A DNA stretch of 64,000 nt, from the NCBI GenBank assembly GCA_003134965.1, contig PLDA01000004.1:62001-126000 (forward strand), in the 5' to 3' direction. Shown here one piece after another: positions 14,789 through 23,507 of the stretch. The translations under genes and the position numbers were made by a program. The DNA comes from Vulcanimicrobium winogradskyi (GTDB lineage Bacteria > Vulcanimicrobiota > Vulcanimicrobiia > Vulcanimicrobiales > Vulcanimicrobiaceae). The notes beneath the pieces are model-generated. The model was not told the DNA's origin and did no database searches. It saw nothing but the letters and a program-made list of their open reading frames with translations. Numbering within the stretch: position 1 is the stretch's first letter; every line of letters begins with the position of its first letter.

Positions 14789-15783
14789 GGTGACAGGGCG
14801 AAGAGCGGGGTCATCGGGAGGACGGTAGCGTCGCCGGCGTGGCGGAGGTGGCCGTTCAGCCGAAGCGCGTCTTCGATCGTGCGCAGCAGGCTGTAGTGGT
14901 TGTACGGCGTCGGGTCGACGACGCGGCGCGGGCCGTGATTGGCGATCACGATCGTGGGGATGTGGCCGCCGCCCGGATTGTGCGCGTCGGCGACGCAGCA
15001 CGACTTCGGGTTGCTGGGGAACTCTTTGCCGTCCTCGTCCCACGTGATCACGATCGCGGTCGTCGCGTTCGGCGCGGTCCAGATCGGCGATGACTGGATC
15101 GCGGCGACGAGATCCGCTGCATGCGCGTCGCCGCGTCGTACCAGCGCTTCATCGCTGCCGGCGCAGTCGGCCGGTGCGTTGCGCGCGCCGATCCCGTGCA
15201 TATCGTTGCACTGGTTCGGGACGACGAGGGCGAACGCCGGGACGGTGCCGGCGCGCAGGTCCGCGTCGAGCGCGTCCAAGCCGACGAGCTCGCGCGCGAG
15301 TCCGGCGTCGCGGTGCACCGAGGCGAAGTTCGTGAAACCGGTGTGCTTCGCGGCATAGAGACCGGGCGGCGTGTTCGACGCTCCCGGCGAGGCGATCGCG
15401 AGCGAACCGGGTTCGGGGATGTCTTCGAGGTACGCGCGCCACGCGAGCCCCTTCGCGCGCAACTCCGTCGCGAGGTTCGGGCCCTCGATCACGTGCGGGT
15501 CGTCGTCGTGGATCCCGAACGTGTCGCCGCCGAGCAGCGCGACGTAGTTCCCCTCGGAGGGATGCGTCTCGGCGTACATGCGCGTGGCCGAACCGTACTC
15601 GTGTGCCAGCTTCGCCAGGTTCGGTGCCCAGCCGCGCTCGAGGATCGTGCGGTAGCCCGTGTTCTCCTCGACGATGACGATAATGTGGTCATAGTGCGGC
15701 ACCGCGCGATCGCGAGCGTCCGGAGCCGCGGCGATCGCCGGTCCGGCGAGCAGCGCAGCGGCGAGCGCGAGGAGGGAGAGCAT
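14785..15783 (-). CDS. Secreted phosphoesterase (acid phosphatase/phospholipase C superfamily)
   Basis: A 332-residue exported enzyme. The N terminus MLSLLALAAALLAGPAIAAA is a signal peptide. The alkaline-phosphatase-like fold of the phosphoesterase family is indicated by YDHIIVIVEENTGY, HPSEGNYVALLGGD, VPNQCNDMHG, ITWDEDG and GGGHIPTIVIANHGPR, which carry the metal ligands. It would hydrolyse phosphate esters outside the cytoplasm. The ATG at 15783 places the signal peptide at the very start; an in-frame GTG at 15834 would extend it by 17 residues. It is divergent from the beta-propeller gene. Confidence 0.88.
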   Translation of the reverse strand: MLSLLALAAALLAGPAIAAAPDARDRAVPHYDHIIVIVEENTGYRTILERGWAPNLAKLAHEYGSATRMYAETHPSEGNYVALLGGDTFGIHDDDPHVIEGPNLATELRAKGLAWRAYLEDIPEPGSLAIASPGASNTPPGLYAAKHTGFTNFASVHRDAGLARELVGLDALDADLRAGTVPAFALVVPNQCNDMHGIGARNAPADCAGSDEALVRRGDAHAADLVAAIQSSPIWTAPNATTAIVITWDEDGKEFPSNPKSCCVADAHNPGGGHIPTIVIANHGPRRVVDPTPYNHYSLLRTIEDALRLNGHLRHAGDATVLPMTPLFALSP

Positions 15784-15838
15784 ACGCGGCGAGTTCGGCG
15801 CGAGGGCGGCGACTCCGCGCGGCCGAACAGGCACCGCC

Positions 15839-16741
15839 GTGCTGATTCCCGCAACTCCTCCGCAAGCCGTCCCGGTGTACTCGGGCTTCGACTACGTCAC
15901 CGTCGACGCCCAGCGCAGGCGTGTCTACGCCGCCCACGCCGGTTCGCAGCGCCTGCTGATCGTCGACGCCGATTCGGGCAAGGTCGTCGGTCAGGTCCGG
16001 GTGGGACCGGTACACGGGGTCGCGTTCGATCCGGTCAGCGGCCACGTGTTCACCGGCGGCGGCGACAACGTCGTCAGCGAGGTCGATCCGGTCGCGCTGA
16101 AGGTGGTGAACCACCTCGATGTCGGCGGATCGGTCGACGCGATCGCGTACGATCCGTCGAACGGCCGCATCTACGCCGACGAAGACGACGGCACGCGCGT
16201 GTTCGTCGTCGACGCGAAGACGTTCAAGCTCGTCAAGACGATCGCGATCCCGGGACACAAGCCCGAGTATCTCGCGATCAACCCGAAGACGCACGAAGTC
16301 TATCAGAACATCGACTCCGACTCCGAGATCGCGGTGATCGACCCGGTCACGATGACGGTCAGCCGCACGATCGCGACGCCCGAGATCAAGCACAACCATC
16401 CGCTGCAGTACGACCCGGTGTACGATCAGATCGTAATCGCCGGCGGCGGCGTCATGAGCGCGTACTCACCGACCGGAACGAAGCTCGGCGAGCTCGCGGC
16501 CGGGCGCTACGACCAGTGCGATCTCGATCCGACCCAGCACGTCCTGGCCTGCGCCGGCGACGGCGGCGTCACGCGCTTCCGGCTGCAGCGCGGTGCCGCG
16601 CCGCAGCTGATCGACAAGACCGCCGTCGACGCGGGCGTGCACACGGTGGCAATCGATCCGACGACGCACGCGGTCTTCGCGGTCTGGGGCGACCGCGACG
16701 GCAAGGGCGACTTCGTTCAGAAGTTCACGCCCGCTCCCTAA
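15839..16741 (+). CDS. YncE-like beta-propeller protein
   Basis: A 300-residue protein built of repeated blades such as YVTVDAQRRRVYAAHAGSQ, GVAFDPVSGHVFTGGGDN and AIAYDPSNGRIYADEDDG. The repeat pattern is that of the YncE/NHL-like 40-residue propeller group, which bind ligands or DNA and rarely have enzymatic activity. No signal peptide is seen from the GTG start; homologues are often periplasmic, so an unseen upstream start or cytosolic location remains open. A second propeller of the same type lies at 29260. Confidence 0.82.
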   Translation: MLIPATPPQAVPVYSGFDYVTVDAQRRRVYAAHAGSQRLLIVDADSGKVVGQVRVGPVHGVAFDPVSGHVFTGGGDNVVSEVDPVALKVVNHLDVGGSVDAIAYDPSNGRIYADEDDGTRVFVVDAKTFKLVKTIAIPGHKPEYLAINPKTHEVYQNIDSDSEIAVIDPVTMTVSRTIATPEIKHNHPLQYDPVYDQIVIAGGGVMSAYSPTGTKLGELAAGRYDQCDLDPTQHVLACAGDGGVTRFRLQRGAAPQLIDKTAVDAGVHTVAIDPTTHAVFAVWGDRDGKGDFVQKFTPAP

Positions 16742-16744
16742 CGC

Positions 16745-17053
16745 TTACGCAGGCGAGAGAACGTGAATGACGCGGCTCGCGATCAGCTCCTTCGTCTGCG
16801 CGGCATAGGCTTTCATGTGCGGTGCGGCGGCATGGGCTTTGAGCGCGTCGCCGCTCTCCCACTTTTCGATCACGACGAAACTATCGGGACCTAGTGCGGT
16901 CTGAATGCCGCCGAAGCCGTCCGCGTCGAACGCCGCGCCGTATTCGATGCAGCCCTGCTCGGCGCGGACCGCCGGCACGTTGGCCGAAAACGCGGCGAGG
17001 ACCGCATCGCGCTGCCCCGGTTTGGCGGTGATCATCGCGAGTACGTGGACCAC
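16745..17053 (-). CDS. Antibiotic-biosynthesis-monooxygenase-fold protein (putative quinol monooxygenase)
   Basis: A 102-residue ABM-domain protein (ferredoxin-like dimer). Seen are MVHVLAMITAKPGQ, the AEQGCIEYGAAFD strand, and FVVIEKWESGDALKAHAAAPHM containing the family His. YgiN-like members oxidise quinols without cofactor; others only bind small molecules. GTG start two bases after the stop of the upstream unknown gene, so they form a two-gene operon. Confidence 0.83.
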   Translation of the reverse strand: MVHVLAMITAKPGQRDAVLAAFSANVPAVRAEQGCIEYGAAFDADGFGGIQTALGPDSFVVIEKWESGDALKAHAAAPHMKAYAAQTKELIASRVIHVLSPA

Positions 17054-17055
17054 GA

Positions 17056-17601
17056 TCAGGTTCCCACCGGGCTCGGCGCGAGCGCGTTGAACGTCGCGCG
17101 TGCGGCGAACACGTCGGCGGCGAGCACGAGGAAGGCTTCGAGGAGCGAGCCCGCCGTGTGGACCGCCGGGACACCGACGCCGCCTTCGCCGGCGCGCGCC
17201 AACAGGTGCGGCTTCCCGTCGTTCGCGACCCGGACACCACAGATCGTCGCTGCGTAGGGCTCCAGCGCGGGCACGTTCGTCACCGCGGCGACCGAGATTC
17301 CGGGGAGGCTCTCGACGGCGAAAAAGAGATCGCGTGCCTCGATGACGACGCTCGCGTACCCGGCCGGACGGTCCTTCGGCGCCTCCTCGACGCGCACGCC
17401 GGCCGGCGCGTCGAGCTGCGGCGGCGTCCGGCGCACGAAGCGAACGCCCAGCGCCAGGGGCGAGGAGCGCGCCTGCACCTGTGAGACGTGGTCGCCGAGG
17501 TCGCGCGCGAAGTCGAAGAGCGCGGCGTGCGCGACGGCCGCGGCCCGGTCGGAGGCGAGCACGGCTTCAGCGGCGCGTTGGTAGTCGAGGTCGAGCGGCA
17601 T
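17056..17601 (-). CDS. Hypothetical protein
   Basis: A 181-residue protein of unknown family, about half Ala, Val, Leu and Arg. It starts with ATG (MPLDLDYQRAAEAVLASDR). A predicted helix-rich N terminus is followed by mixed strands (GYASVVIEARDLFFAVESLPG). It has no transmembrane segment or metal motif. It is coupled to the downstream ABM-fold gene with a two-base gap, which suggests a role alongside it. Confidence 0.6.
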   Translation of the reverse strand: MPLDLDYQRAAEAVLASDRAAAVAHAALFDFARDLGDHVSQVQARSSPLALGVRFVRRTPPQLDAPAGVRVEEAPKDRPAGYASVVIEARDLFFAVESLPGISVAAVTNVPALEPYAATICGVRVANDGKPHLLARAGEGGVGVPAVHTAGSLLEAFLVLAADVFAARATFNALAPSPVGT

Positions 17602-17633
17602 ACCCGATTCGTTACCCGCTCGGGCCGCAGTCT

Positions 17634-17930
17634 CTACCTAAAGGCCCGCGTGACGTGGAGATAGGCGCGCGGGCGGAGGTCGCCGTCGCAGCGGTCGCAC
17701 AGGGTGAGCAGCGGCGAGCGAGCCTGTACCCCGGTGCGAAGCTTCCAGACGTGGAGCACGCGGTACGCCCTGCCGAGCAGCACTGCGCACCGCGCGCAGC
17801 GCTCGCCGAGGTCGTCGACCACGATCTCGTGGCGGCCGCGCACGAACTTCGGAAAGTAGCGCGCGATGATGCCGCTGTCGCTGGGCGTCCTGCCGGACAA
17901 GGCGCGCAGGCGCCTGGAGAGTCCATCCAT
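17634..17930 (-). CDS. Small zinc-ribbon-like protein
   Basis: A 98-residue basic protein with two CXXC knuckles, ERCARCAV and LTLCDRCDGD, spaced as in a treble-clef or zinc-ribbon fold. Starting at MDGLSRRL (17930) gives the most compact product; another ATG at 17948 is six codons upstream. Such small ribbons often bind nucleic acids. The family is not recognised. Confidence 0.5.
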   Translation of the reverse strand: MDGLSRRLRALSGRTPSDSGIIARYFPKFVRGRHEIVVDDLGERCARCAVLLGRAYRVLHVWKLRTGVQARSPLLTLCDRCDGDLRPRAYLHVTRAFR

Positions 17931-18344
17931 GGGAGTTCGATTGTGCATGGTCGTGGGTTCGCAAGCAAGCCGTCGTCCGTTAAGTGTTGGTTGAAAGACC
18001 GTTCCTGGGCGCTCGCCGCCTTGCGGTCCCCTGCTTGCCTGCCGTACACTAAAGCAACGGGTGTTCCGGCCGCGCTTTCATGAGCGCGGATTTCTGCCAT
18101 GGGCGGTCCGCGTGTTCGATCACACGTTCAGTTTTTTGCGTACTGCGCTCGGAGCTCCGCTTCGAACGTTCCGCTACATGTCCAGCGGCACCGGTAGCGT
18201 CGACGACCACGCATGGCGCTGCGGGTGCGCGGCCCGCGAGTGCGGCGGGGTGTGCACCCTCGAGGCTTGCGAGCGCCATTCGGGCGTGAACCAGGTGGCC
18301 TGGCAGCGTTCCCTGCGCTGACGCCGAAGCCGCCGCCGAGCGCG
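17931..18344. other. Gap without a recognised gene
   Basis: About 400 bases. The codon pattern is not that of the neighbouring genes and GC content is locally lower around 18120-18150. A perfect hairpin CCGCGCT-N6-AGCGCGG lies at 18070-18089. A Cys-rich plus-strand frame at 18061-18321 exists but is not convincing. The region may be an eroded gene or the promoter area of the zinc-ribbon gene. Confidence 0.4.
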
Positions 18345-18599
18345 CTAGGCCGAAGCGCTGCGGCAGCGCGGGTCCTTGCTGTGGACGCGGGTTGTCGAGG
18401 CGGGGTGGACGGCGAGCCGTGCCGGCGGGCGGATCGGGCGCGGCGCGAACGTTCCGCCGCAGTTCGGGCAGCGGTTGTCCAGGACGTCCGCCGCGCACGA
18501 CGCGCAGAACGTGCACTCATAGGTGCAGATCAGCGCGTCGGGCGCGTCAGGCGGGAGGTCTTTGTCGCAGCACTCGCAATTGGGGCGCAGTTCGAGCAT
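18345..18599 (-). CDS. DUF1272 zinc-binding protein
   Basis: An 84-residue protein that begins MLELRPNCECCDKDLPPD and continues ICTYECTFCASCA and RCPNCGG, the six-to-eight Cys pattern of the DUF1272 family. It should bind zinc; the function is unknown. The family core is about 60 residues; the tail after PNCGG is divergent. It lies 16 bases before the end of the prolyl oligopeptidase gene, in the same direction and downstream of it. Confidence 0.85.
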   Translation of the reverse strand: MLELRPNCECCDKDLPPDAPDALICTYECTFCASCAADVLDNRCPNCGGTFAPRPIRPPARLAVHPASTTRVHSKDPRCRSASA

Positions 18600-18615
18600 C
18601 GCGGGCGCTGCGGCG

Positions 18616-20781
18616 TCAGAGCTTCGGCTGGAACGCGGGGACGCCGAACTGCCACAGCAGGAACGAGTACTCGTCGGCGGTCAGCGCGACCGCTTGCGAC
18701 CGTCCGCCGCCGATCAGTCCGTGCCCGCCTTCGTAGTCGACGCGGAGCAGGATCGGCTTGCCGCTCGTGGTCGCGTCCTGCAGCGTGGCCGCCATCTTGG
18801 CGGCTTGCCACGGATCGACGCGCGGATCGTTGATCCCCGTCGTCAGCATCACCGCCGGATATTTCCCGCCCTTTACGACGTGATGGATCGCGCTGGTCGC
18901 GTAGAGGTTCTTGAACCCGTCTTCGGTCTTCACGCTGCCGAACTCCGGCACGTTGGGTGGACCGTTCGGCGTCGTTTCGATGCGCAGCTGGTCTGAGACC
19001 GGGATCTCGTCGAGGATCGCAGCGAAGAGCGCCGGAGCGCTGGTGATCGCGCCGCCCATCGTGATGCCGCCGGCGCTGCCGCCGCGCGCGCCGAGTTTCC
19101 CCGGCGAGGTGTAGCCCTTCGCCACCAGCCACTTCGCGCAGTCGACGAAGTCGGAGATCGTCTTCGGCTTGTTCGCACCTTTTCCGGCGAGGTGCCACTC
19201 TTCGCCGTACTCGCCGCCGCCGCGCACGTGCGCCACCGCCCAGACGCCGCCTTGCTCGAACCACGCGATGCGCGAGGCGGAGAACGTCGGGTTGCTCGAG
19301 ATCCCGTACGATCCGTATGCGTAGAGCACGGTCGGGTTCGAACCGTCGAGCTTGATGTCGCGGCGGTGCACGATCGAGAGCGGGATCAGCGTTCCGTCGG
19401 CCGCCGGTACCTTCACCTCTTCGGCGACGATCCCAGAGAAGTCGACCGGCGAGGGCGGGTCGAGCTTGGTGTCGACGAGCGCGTTCGTCTTCGCATCGTA
19501 GGCGTACCAGAGCGGCGTGTCGGTCCACGACGTGAGCTGGGCGATGAAGCCGGGCCGGTCGTATTCGGCGGCGAGCCCGGTGATCGAGCCGTTCACCGGG
19601 AGCGATATCTCGCGGACGGTTCCGTCGTAGCCGATGCGCGTGATGCGGCCGAGTCCGTCTTCGCGCGAGAGCACGTACAGCGCGTCGCTCGCGTTGGCGA
19701 CGTCGTCGATCACGCGTGCCGCGGGCGGAAGCACATCGGTCGCCTGCGCGATCGTGCCGCCGGGTAGATCGAACTTGACGAGCTTGAAGCGTGGCGCGTC
19801 CTTCGCGGTGAGCGCGTACACGGTCTTGCCGTGGAACGCCGCGTTGACGACCTTGTCCTCGGGGCGGATAACGAGCTCCCACCGGATCGTGGCCGGGTTC
19901 GCGAGCGCGCTCTTCGGCGCGGAGTAGACCGTCACGAACCGCTCGACGCCGTTGATCAGGACACCGCCTAGGAACGGAGTCTCGGGCGAGACGCCGATCG
20001 CCGCGAACGAGGTCGGCGGAATCGTGAGGCCCGGGTTGACGCCGGCGCCGAAGACGGCGACGTCGGACGCGCCCGGTTCGCCGATCACGTGGCGATAGCT
20101 GCGAACGTTGAGGTACTTTGCGAGCGGCGAGGCTCCGGCCGCTACTTCCTGACGCTTCAGGTAGAAGAACGCCTTGCCGTCGTCGGTCCAGGCGGTCACG
20201 CCGAAGTCGGCGCGGTCGGAGCTGTCCGGCAGCGTCGTTCCCGACGCCACGTCGACGACGCGGACGGTCGCGTTCTCCGAGCCGCCGGCCGAGAGCCCGT
20301 AGGCGACCCGCGCCCCGTCGTTCGAGACGCTGAAGTACGAGATCGCCTGGCGCGGCCCGGTCATCGCGTCGGGGTCGACCAAGGCGCGTTCCGCACCGCC
20401 GATCCCCGAGCGGACGAAGAGCTTGACCGAGTTCGCCCCCGGCGCGAGCTTTTCGTAGAAGTACGCGCCGTGGCGAGAAACGACGCCGGACGACACGTTC
20501 GAGGTCTCCGAGAGCGCCTGCAGCCGGGCGGCGAACGCGGCCCGGGCCGGGATCGAATCGAGCGCCGCGCGGGTGCGATCGTTGTGGGACTTCAGGAACG
20601 CCTGGAACTCCGGACCGCCCGTCTCCATCCACCGGTACGGGTCCGTAACGGCCGTCCCGAAGTACGTGTCGGTCACGGGGACGCGCTTGGCGTCCGGAGG
20701 ATTGGGCAGCGCCGCACCGGCGGCCGTCGTACACGCGAGCACGGCGGCGGCGGCGAGCGCGTAGACGTTCGTTCGCATCAT
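18616..20781 (-). CDS. Secreted prolyl oligopeptidase family serine protease (S9A)
   Basis: A 721-residue exported peptidase. It has a signal peptide (MMRTNVYALAAAAVLACTTA), an N-terminal beta-propeller (about 70-440) starting DPYRWME, and a C-terminal alpha/beta-hydrolase domain. The nucleophile Ser (about residue 569) is in RGGSAGG, Asp in INDPRVDPW and His in EGGHGLIGGG. It would cleave small peptides after proline in the periplasm. Length is normal. It is divergent from the HAD phosphatase gene. Confidence 0.93.
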   Translation of the reverse strand: MMRTNVYALAAAAVLACTTAAGAALPNPPDAKRVPVTDTYFGTAVTDPYRWMETGGPEFQAFLKSHNDRTRAALDSIPARAAFAARLQALSETSNVSSGVVSRHGAYFYEKLAPGANSVKLFVRSGIGGAERALVDPDAMTGPRQAISYFSVSNDGARVAYGLSAGGSENATVRVVDVASGTTLPDSSDRADFGVTAWTDDGKAFFYLKRQEVAAGASPLAKYLNVRSYRHVIGEPGASDVAVFGAGVNPGLTIPPTSFAAIGVSPETPFLGGVLINGVERFVTVYSAPKSALANPATIRWELVIRPEDKVVNAAFHGKTVYALTAKDAPRFKLVKFDLPGGTIAQATDVLPPAARVIDDVANASDALYVLSREDGLGRITRIGYDGTVREISLPVNGSITGLAAEYDRPGFIAQLTSWTDTPLWYAYDAKTNALVDTKLDPPSPVDFSGIVAEEVKVPAADGTLIPLSIVHRRDIKLDGSNPTVLYAYGSYGISSNPTFSASRIAWFEQGGVWAVAHVRGGGEYGEEWHLAGKGANKPKTISDFVDCAKWLVAKGYTSPGKLGARGGSAGGITMGGAITSAPALFAAILDEIPVSDQLRIETTPNGPPNVPEFGSVKTEDGFKNLYATSAIHHVVKGGKYPAVMLTTGINDPRVDPWQAAKMAATLQDATTSGKPILLRVDYEGGHGLIGGGRSQAVALTADEYSFLLWQFGVPAFQPKL

Positions 20782-20901
20782 GGTCCAGGTACGCGGCGCA
20801 TCGGGGAAAGTTGCGGGTCTGCCGACACGACGCTCTCAGGAGCACCTGGCCCGGATGCGCCAGACGAGGAGCGGACCGGCCTGAGGTCTCACTACGAGGG
20901 C

Positions 20902-21510
20902 TTGCAGATAGTCATCGACTGGGACGGCACGGTAACCGAGTGCGACACGCTCATGCTGACGCTGCGGCATTTCGTCGCGCCCGCCGTCTTGGAGCCGCTC
21001 GAAAGCGAACTCGACGCCGGCTTGGCGAATGGGACGATCACGCACCGCGACGTGATGGAGCAGGAGTTCGCGATGCTGACCGCATCGCTCGACGACGTCG
21101 TCGCATTTCTGCTCGACCGCGCGCGGGTGCGGGCGGGCTTTCCCGAGTTCGTCGAGCAGTTCGATCCGCTGATCCTCTCGTCGAGTTTTCACGAGACGAT
21201 CCAGCCGGTGCTCGCACGCGAGGGCGTGAAACCGCGGCTGCGCGCGAACCACGCCGAGCCGCGCTCGTCCGGCTGGCGGATCCGCTGGGTCTCGGACTCC
21301 GACTGCGCGACCTGCGGCGAACCGTGCAAGCGCGGGTCCCTGCCCGGCGGCCCGTTCGTGTACGTCGGCGACGGCTACTCCGACCGCTGCGCGGCGCTCG
21401 CGGCGGATCGCATCTTCGCGCGCGACGGCCTCGCGAGCTATCTCGACGAGCAGGGCGTGCCGTACGAGCCGTTCGTCGACTTTCACGAACTGGCCCGGGC
21501 GCTCGGCTAG
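20902..21510 (+). CDS. HAD-superfamily phosphatase, MtnX-like
   Basis: About 202 residues. Motif I is IDWDGTVTECD; SSSFHETIQPVL provides motif II and VYVGDGYSDRCAA motif IV. The Cys-bearing insert DCATCGEPCKRG is typical of the MtnX/PSPase-like group, which act on phosphorylated methionine-salvage or serine intermediates. The start is uncertain: TTG at 20902 puts the catalytic Asp at residue 6, as usual, while a CTG at 20881 has a better spaced GAGGAG. No other methionine-salvage gene is adjacent. Confidence 0.75.
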   Translation: MQIVIDWDGTVTECDTLMLTLRHFVAPAVLEPLESELDAGLANGTITHRDVMEQEFAMLTASLDDVVAFLLDRARVRAGFPEFVEQFDPLILSSSFHETIQPVLAREGVKPRLRANHAEPRSSGWRIRWVSDSDCATCGEPCKRGSLPGGPFVYVGDGYSDRCAALAADRIFARDGLASYLDEQGVPYEPFVDFHELARALG

Positions 21511-21553
21511 ACCGCGGCGGGAGCCTTTTTGCTATTCGCGAAATCTCTTGAAT

Positions 21554-22240
21554 ATGCCGAGCCGCCCCCGGGGTCCCCGCCAGAAGCGCCGCTTCAAGGA
21601 TGACGTCTATGCCGCCGCAGCCCGCATTCCGGCGGCGCTCGCGAACCGCCACCGGCTCGAGCTGCTCGACCTCCTGTCACAGCGTTCTCGAACGGTGCAA
21701 GATGTAGCGGCGGAGGCCGGCATCACGGTCGCAAACGCCTCTCAGCATCTGCGCGTGCTGGCGGATTGCGGGCTCGTGACGGTGGAGCGACGCGGAACGT
21801 TCGCGTTTTACCGCGTCGCTGGGCCGGTCGTTTACCGGCTGCTCGTCGCATTGCGTGCCGTCGCGGAATCCGTGGATTCGCGGATCGCGGAGGTCGAGCG
21901 GGCGTACTTTGGACTGCGAGATCCGGGGATCCCGGACTTCGCGACGGCGCGCGACCTGCTCGCGGATGCGCGGACGATGGTCCTCGACGCCCGCCCGCGC
22001 GAGGAGTTCGACACGGCCCACCTGCCGGGGGCGATCAGCGCGCCGCTGGAGGAGCTGCGTTCGGGCCAAGTGACGCTGCCGCGGTCGAAGCGGTACCTCG
22101 TCTATTGCCGCGGGCCGTACTGCGTGTTCGCGGACGAAGCAGTGGCTCTGCTGCGCGAACGAGGCCTGGACGCCACGCGTCTGGCGCTCGGACCTGCGGA
22201 GTGGGTCGCCGCCGGCGGCGAGGTTGCGCGTGTCGGCTGA
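21554..22240 (+). CDS. ArsR-family regulator fused to a rhodanese domain
   Basis: About 228 residues. The N-terminal winged helix (about 20-95) contains LANRHRLELLDLLSQ and the recognition helix NASQHLRVLADCGL. The C-terminal rhodanese domain (about 125-225) has DARPREEF, HLPGAI and the active loop YCRGPYC with the persulfide Cys. ArsR-rhodanese fusions usually sense sulfur or redox state and control neighbouring sulfur-handling genes, which fits the MBL-type persulfide dioxygenase downstream. ATG at 21554 is chosen; a TTG lies two codons earlier. The upstream 25 bases are AT-rich and probably hold the promoter. Confidence 0.9.
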   Translation: MPSRPRGPRQKRRFKDDVYAAAARIPAALANRHRLELLDLLSQRSRTVQDVAAEAGITVANASQHLRVLADCGLVTVERRGTFAFYRVAGPVVYRLLVALRAVAESVDSRIAEVERAYFGLRDPGIPDFATARDLLADARTMVLDARPREEFDTAHLPGAISAPLEELRSGQVTLPRSKRYLVYCRGPYCVFADEAVALLRERGLDATRLALGPAEWVAAGGEVARVG

Positions 22241-23507
22241 GACTGCCGGGCGCATCCGGCTCGGTCTGGCCGCGAACGTGACGCAGTTTTGGCTGCTGGT
22301 CGTGGTCAACGCCTTCGTCGGTTCCATGATCGGCATCGAACGCGACGTGCTGCCGCTGGTCGGCCAGCGCGTGTTCGGCCTCGCATCCGAGACCGCGGTG
22401 CTCTCGTTCATCGTTACGTTCGGCTTCACCAAGGCGCTGACGAATCTGTATGCCGGCCGAACGGCCGACCGCGCGGGCCGCAAGCCCCTGCTCGTTGCGG
22501 GATGGCTGTTCGCGATTCCGGTTCCGTTCCTGCTGATGTTCGCGCCGGCGTGGGGCTGGATCGTCCTCGCAAACGTTTTTCTCGGCATCAATCAAGGACT
22601 GTGCTGGTCCATGACGGTGGTGATGAAGATCGATCTCGTCGGACCGAAGCAGCGCGGGTTGGCGATGGGACTCAACGAGTTTGCCGGTTACCTCGCCGTC
22701 GGTGTCGCGGCGTACGTGTCGGGGATCATCGCGCAGGCGTACGGGCTGCGCCCCTGGCCGTTCGCGCTCGGGGTGGTCTCCGTCGTCGTTGCGCTGGCGC
22801 TCTCCGTGTTCTTCGTTCGCGAGACGCACGGTCACGCCCGGTTTGAAGCCGCGCACGGGGAATCGCCTCGCCCGGCGGCCGGCGCTTCGTTCGGCGCGCT
22901 CTTCGCACGCGTTTCGTGGAAGGACCGCACCCTCTCATCGATCAGCCAAGCCGGCCTCGTCAACAATCTCAACGACGGGCTGGCCTGGGGACTGCTGCCG
23001 CTGCACTTCGCAGCCGCCGGTCTCGCCATCGAACGCATCGCCATCCTCGCCGCCGTCTATCCGGCGACGTGGGGACTGTGCCAGCTCGTCACCGGAGCGC
23101 TCTCCGACCGCGTCGGTCGCAAGTGGATGATCGCCGGCGGCATGTGGGCGCAGGCGATCGCCATCGCCTCGTTTCTGGCGCCGGCGAATTTCGCGGTCTG
23201 GCTCAGCGGCGCGCTCCTGCTCGGTGTCGGAACCGCGATGGTGTATCCAACGCTGCTCGCCGCGATCGGTGACGTGGTCGATCCGCTCGTGCGCGCGTCG
23301 TCGGTCGGCGTCTACCGCTTGTGGCGCGATTCCGGCTACGCGTTCGGCGCGCTGTTGTCGGGTATCGTCGCGCACGCGCTCGGCCAGGACGTCGCAATCG
23401 GCGTGGTCGCCGGCCTCACCCTGGCGTCCGGTGCGGTCGTCGCCGTCCGGATGCGCGAAACACATCCTCGGCTTCCCGCACTCGTCCCTCGAGGAGCACC
23501 GTCGTGA
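22230..23507 (+). CDS. MFS transporter
   Basis: A 425-residue major facilitator with about 12 membrane helices. The conserved loop motif between helices 2 and 3 reads YAGRTADRAGRKPLL, and a second-half copy reads TGALSDRVGRKWM. The GTG start at 22230 has GAGG six bases upstream within the end of the ArsR-rhodanese gene, so the two are coupled. Its stop overlaps the GTG of the MBL gene (GTGA). The substrate is unknown; context suggests a sulfur compound, oxyanion or toxic metabolite. Confidence 0.9.
   Translation: MSAETAGRIRLGLAANVTQFWLLVVVNAFVGSMIGIERDVLPLVGQRVFGLASETAVLSFIVTFGFTKALTNLYAGRTADRAGRKPLLVAGWLFAIPVPFLLMFAPAWGWIVLANVFLGINQGLCWSMTVVMKIDLVGPKQRGLAMGLNEFAGYLAVGVAAYVSGIIAQAYGLRPWPFALGVVSVVVALALSVFFVRETHGHARFEAAHGESPRPAAGASFGALFARVSWKDRTLSSISQAGLVNNLNDGLAWGLLPLHFAAAGLAIERIAILAAVYPATWGLCQLVTGALSDRVGRKWMIAGGMWAQAIAIASFLAPANFAVWLSGALLLGVGTAMVYPTLLAAIGDVVDPLVRASSVGVYRLWRDSGYAFGALLSGIVAHALGQDVAIGVVAGLTLASGAVVAVRMRETHPRLPALVPRGAPS

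Noticed and set aside
18061..18321. A Cys-rich 86-codon plus-strand frame
   Set aside because: Codon usage differs from real genes here, the frame has no family features and lies over an opposite-strand shadow; kept only as part of the gap note.
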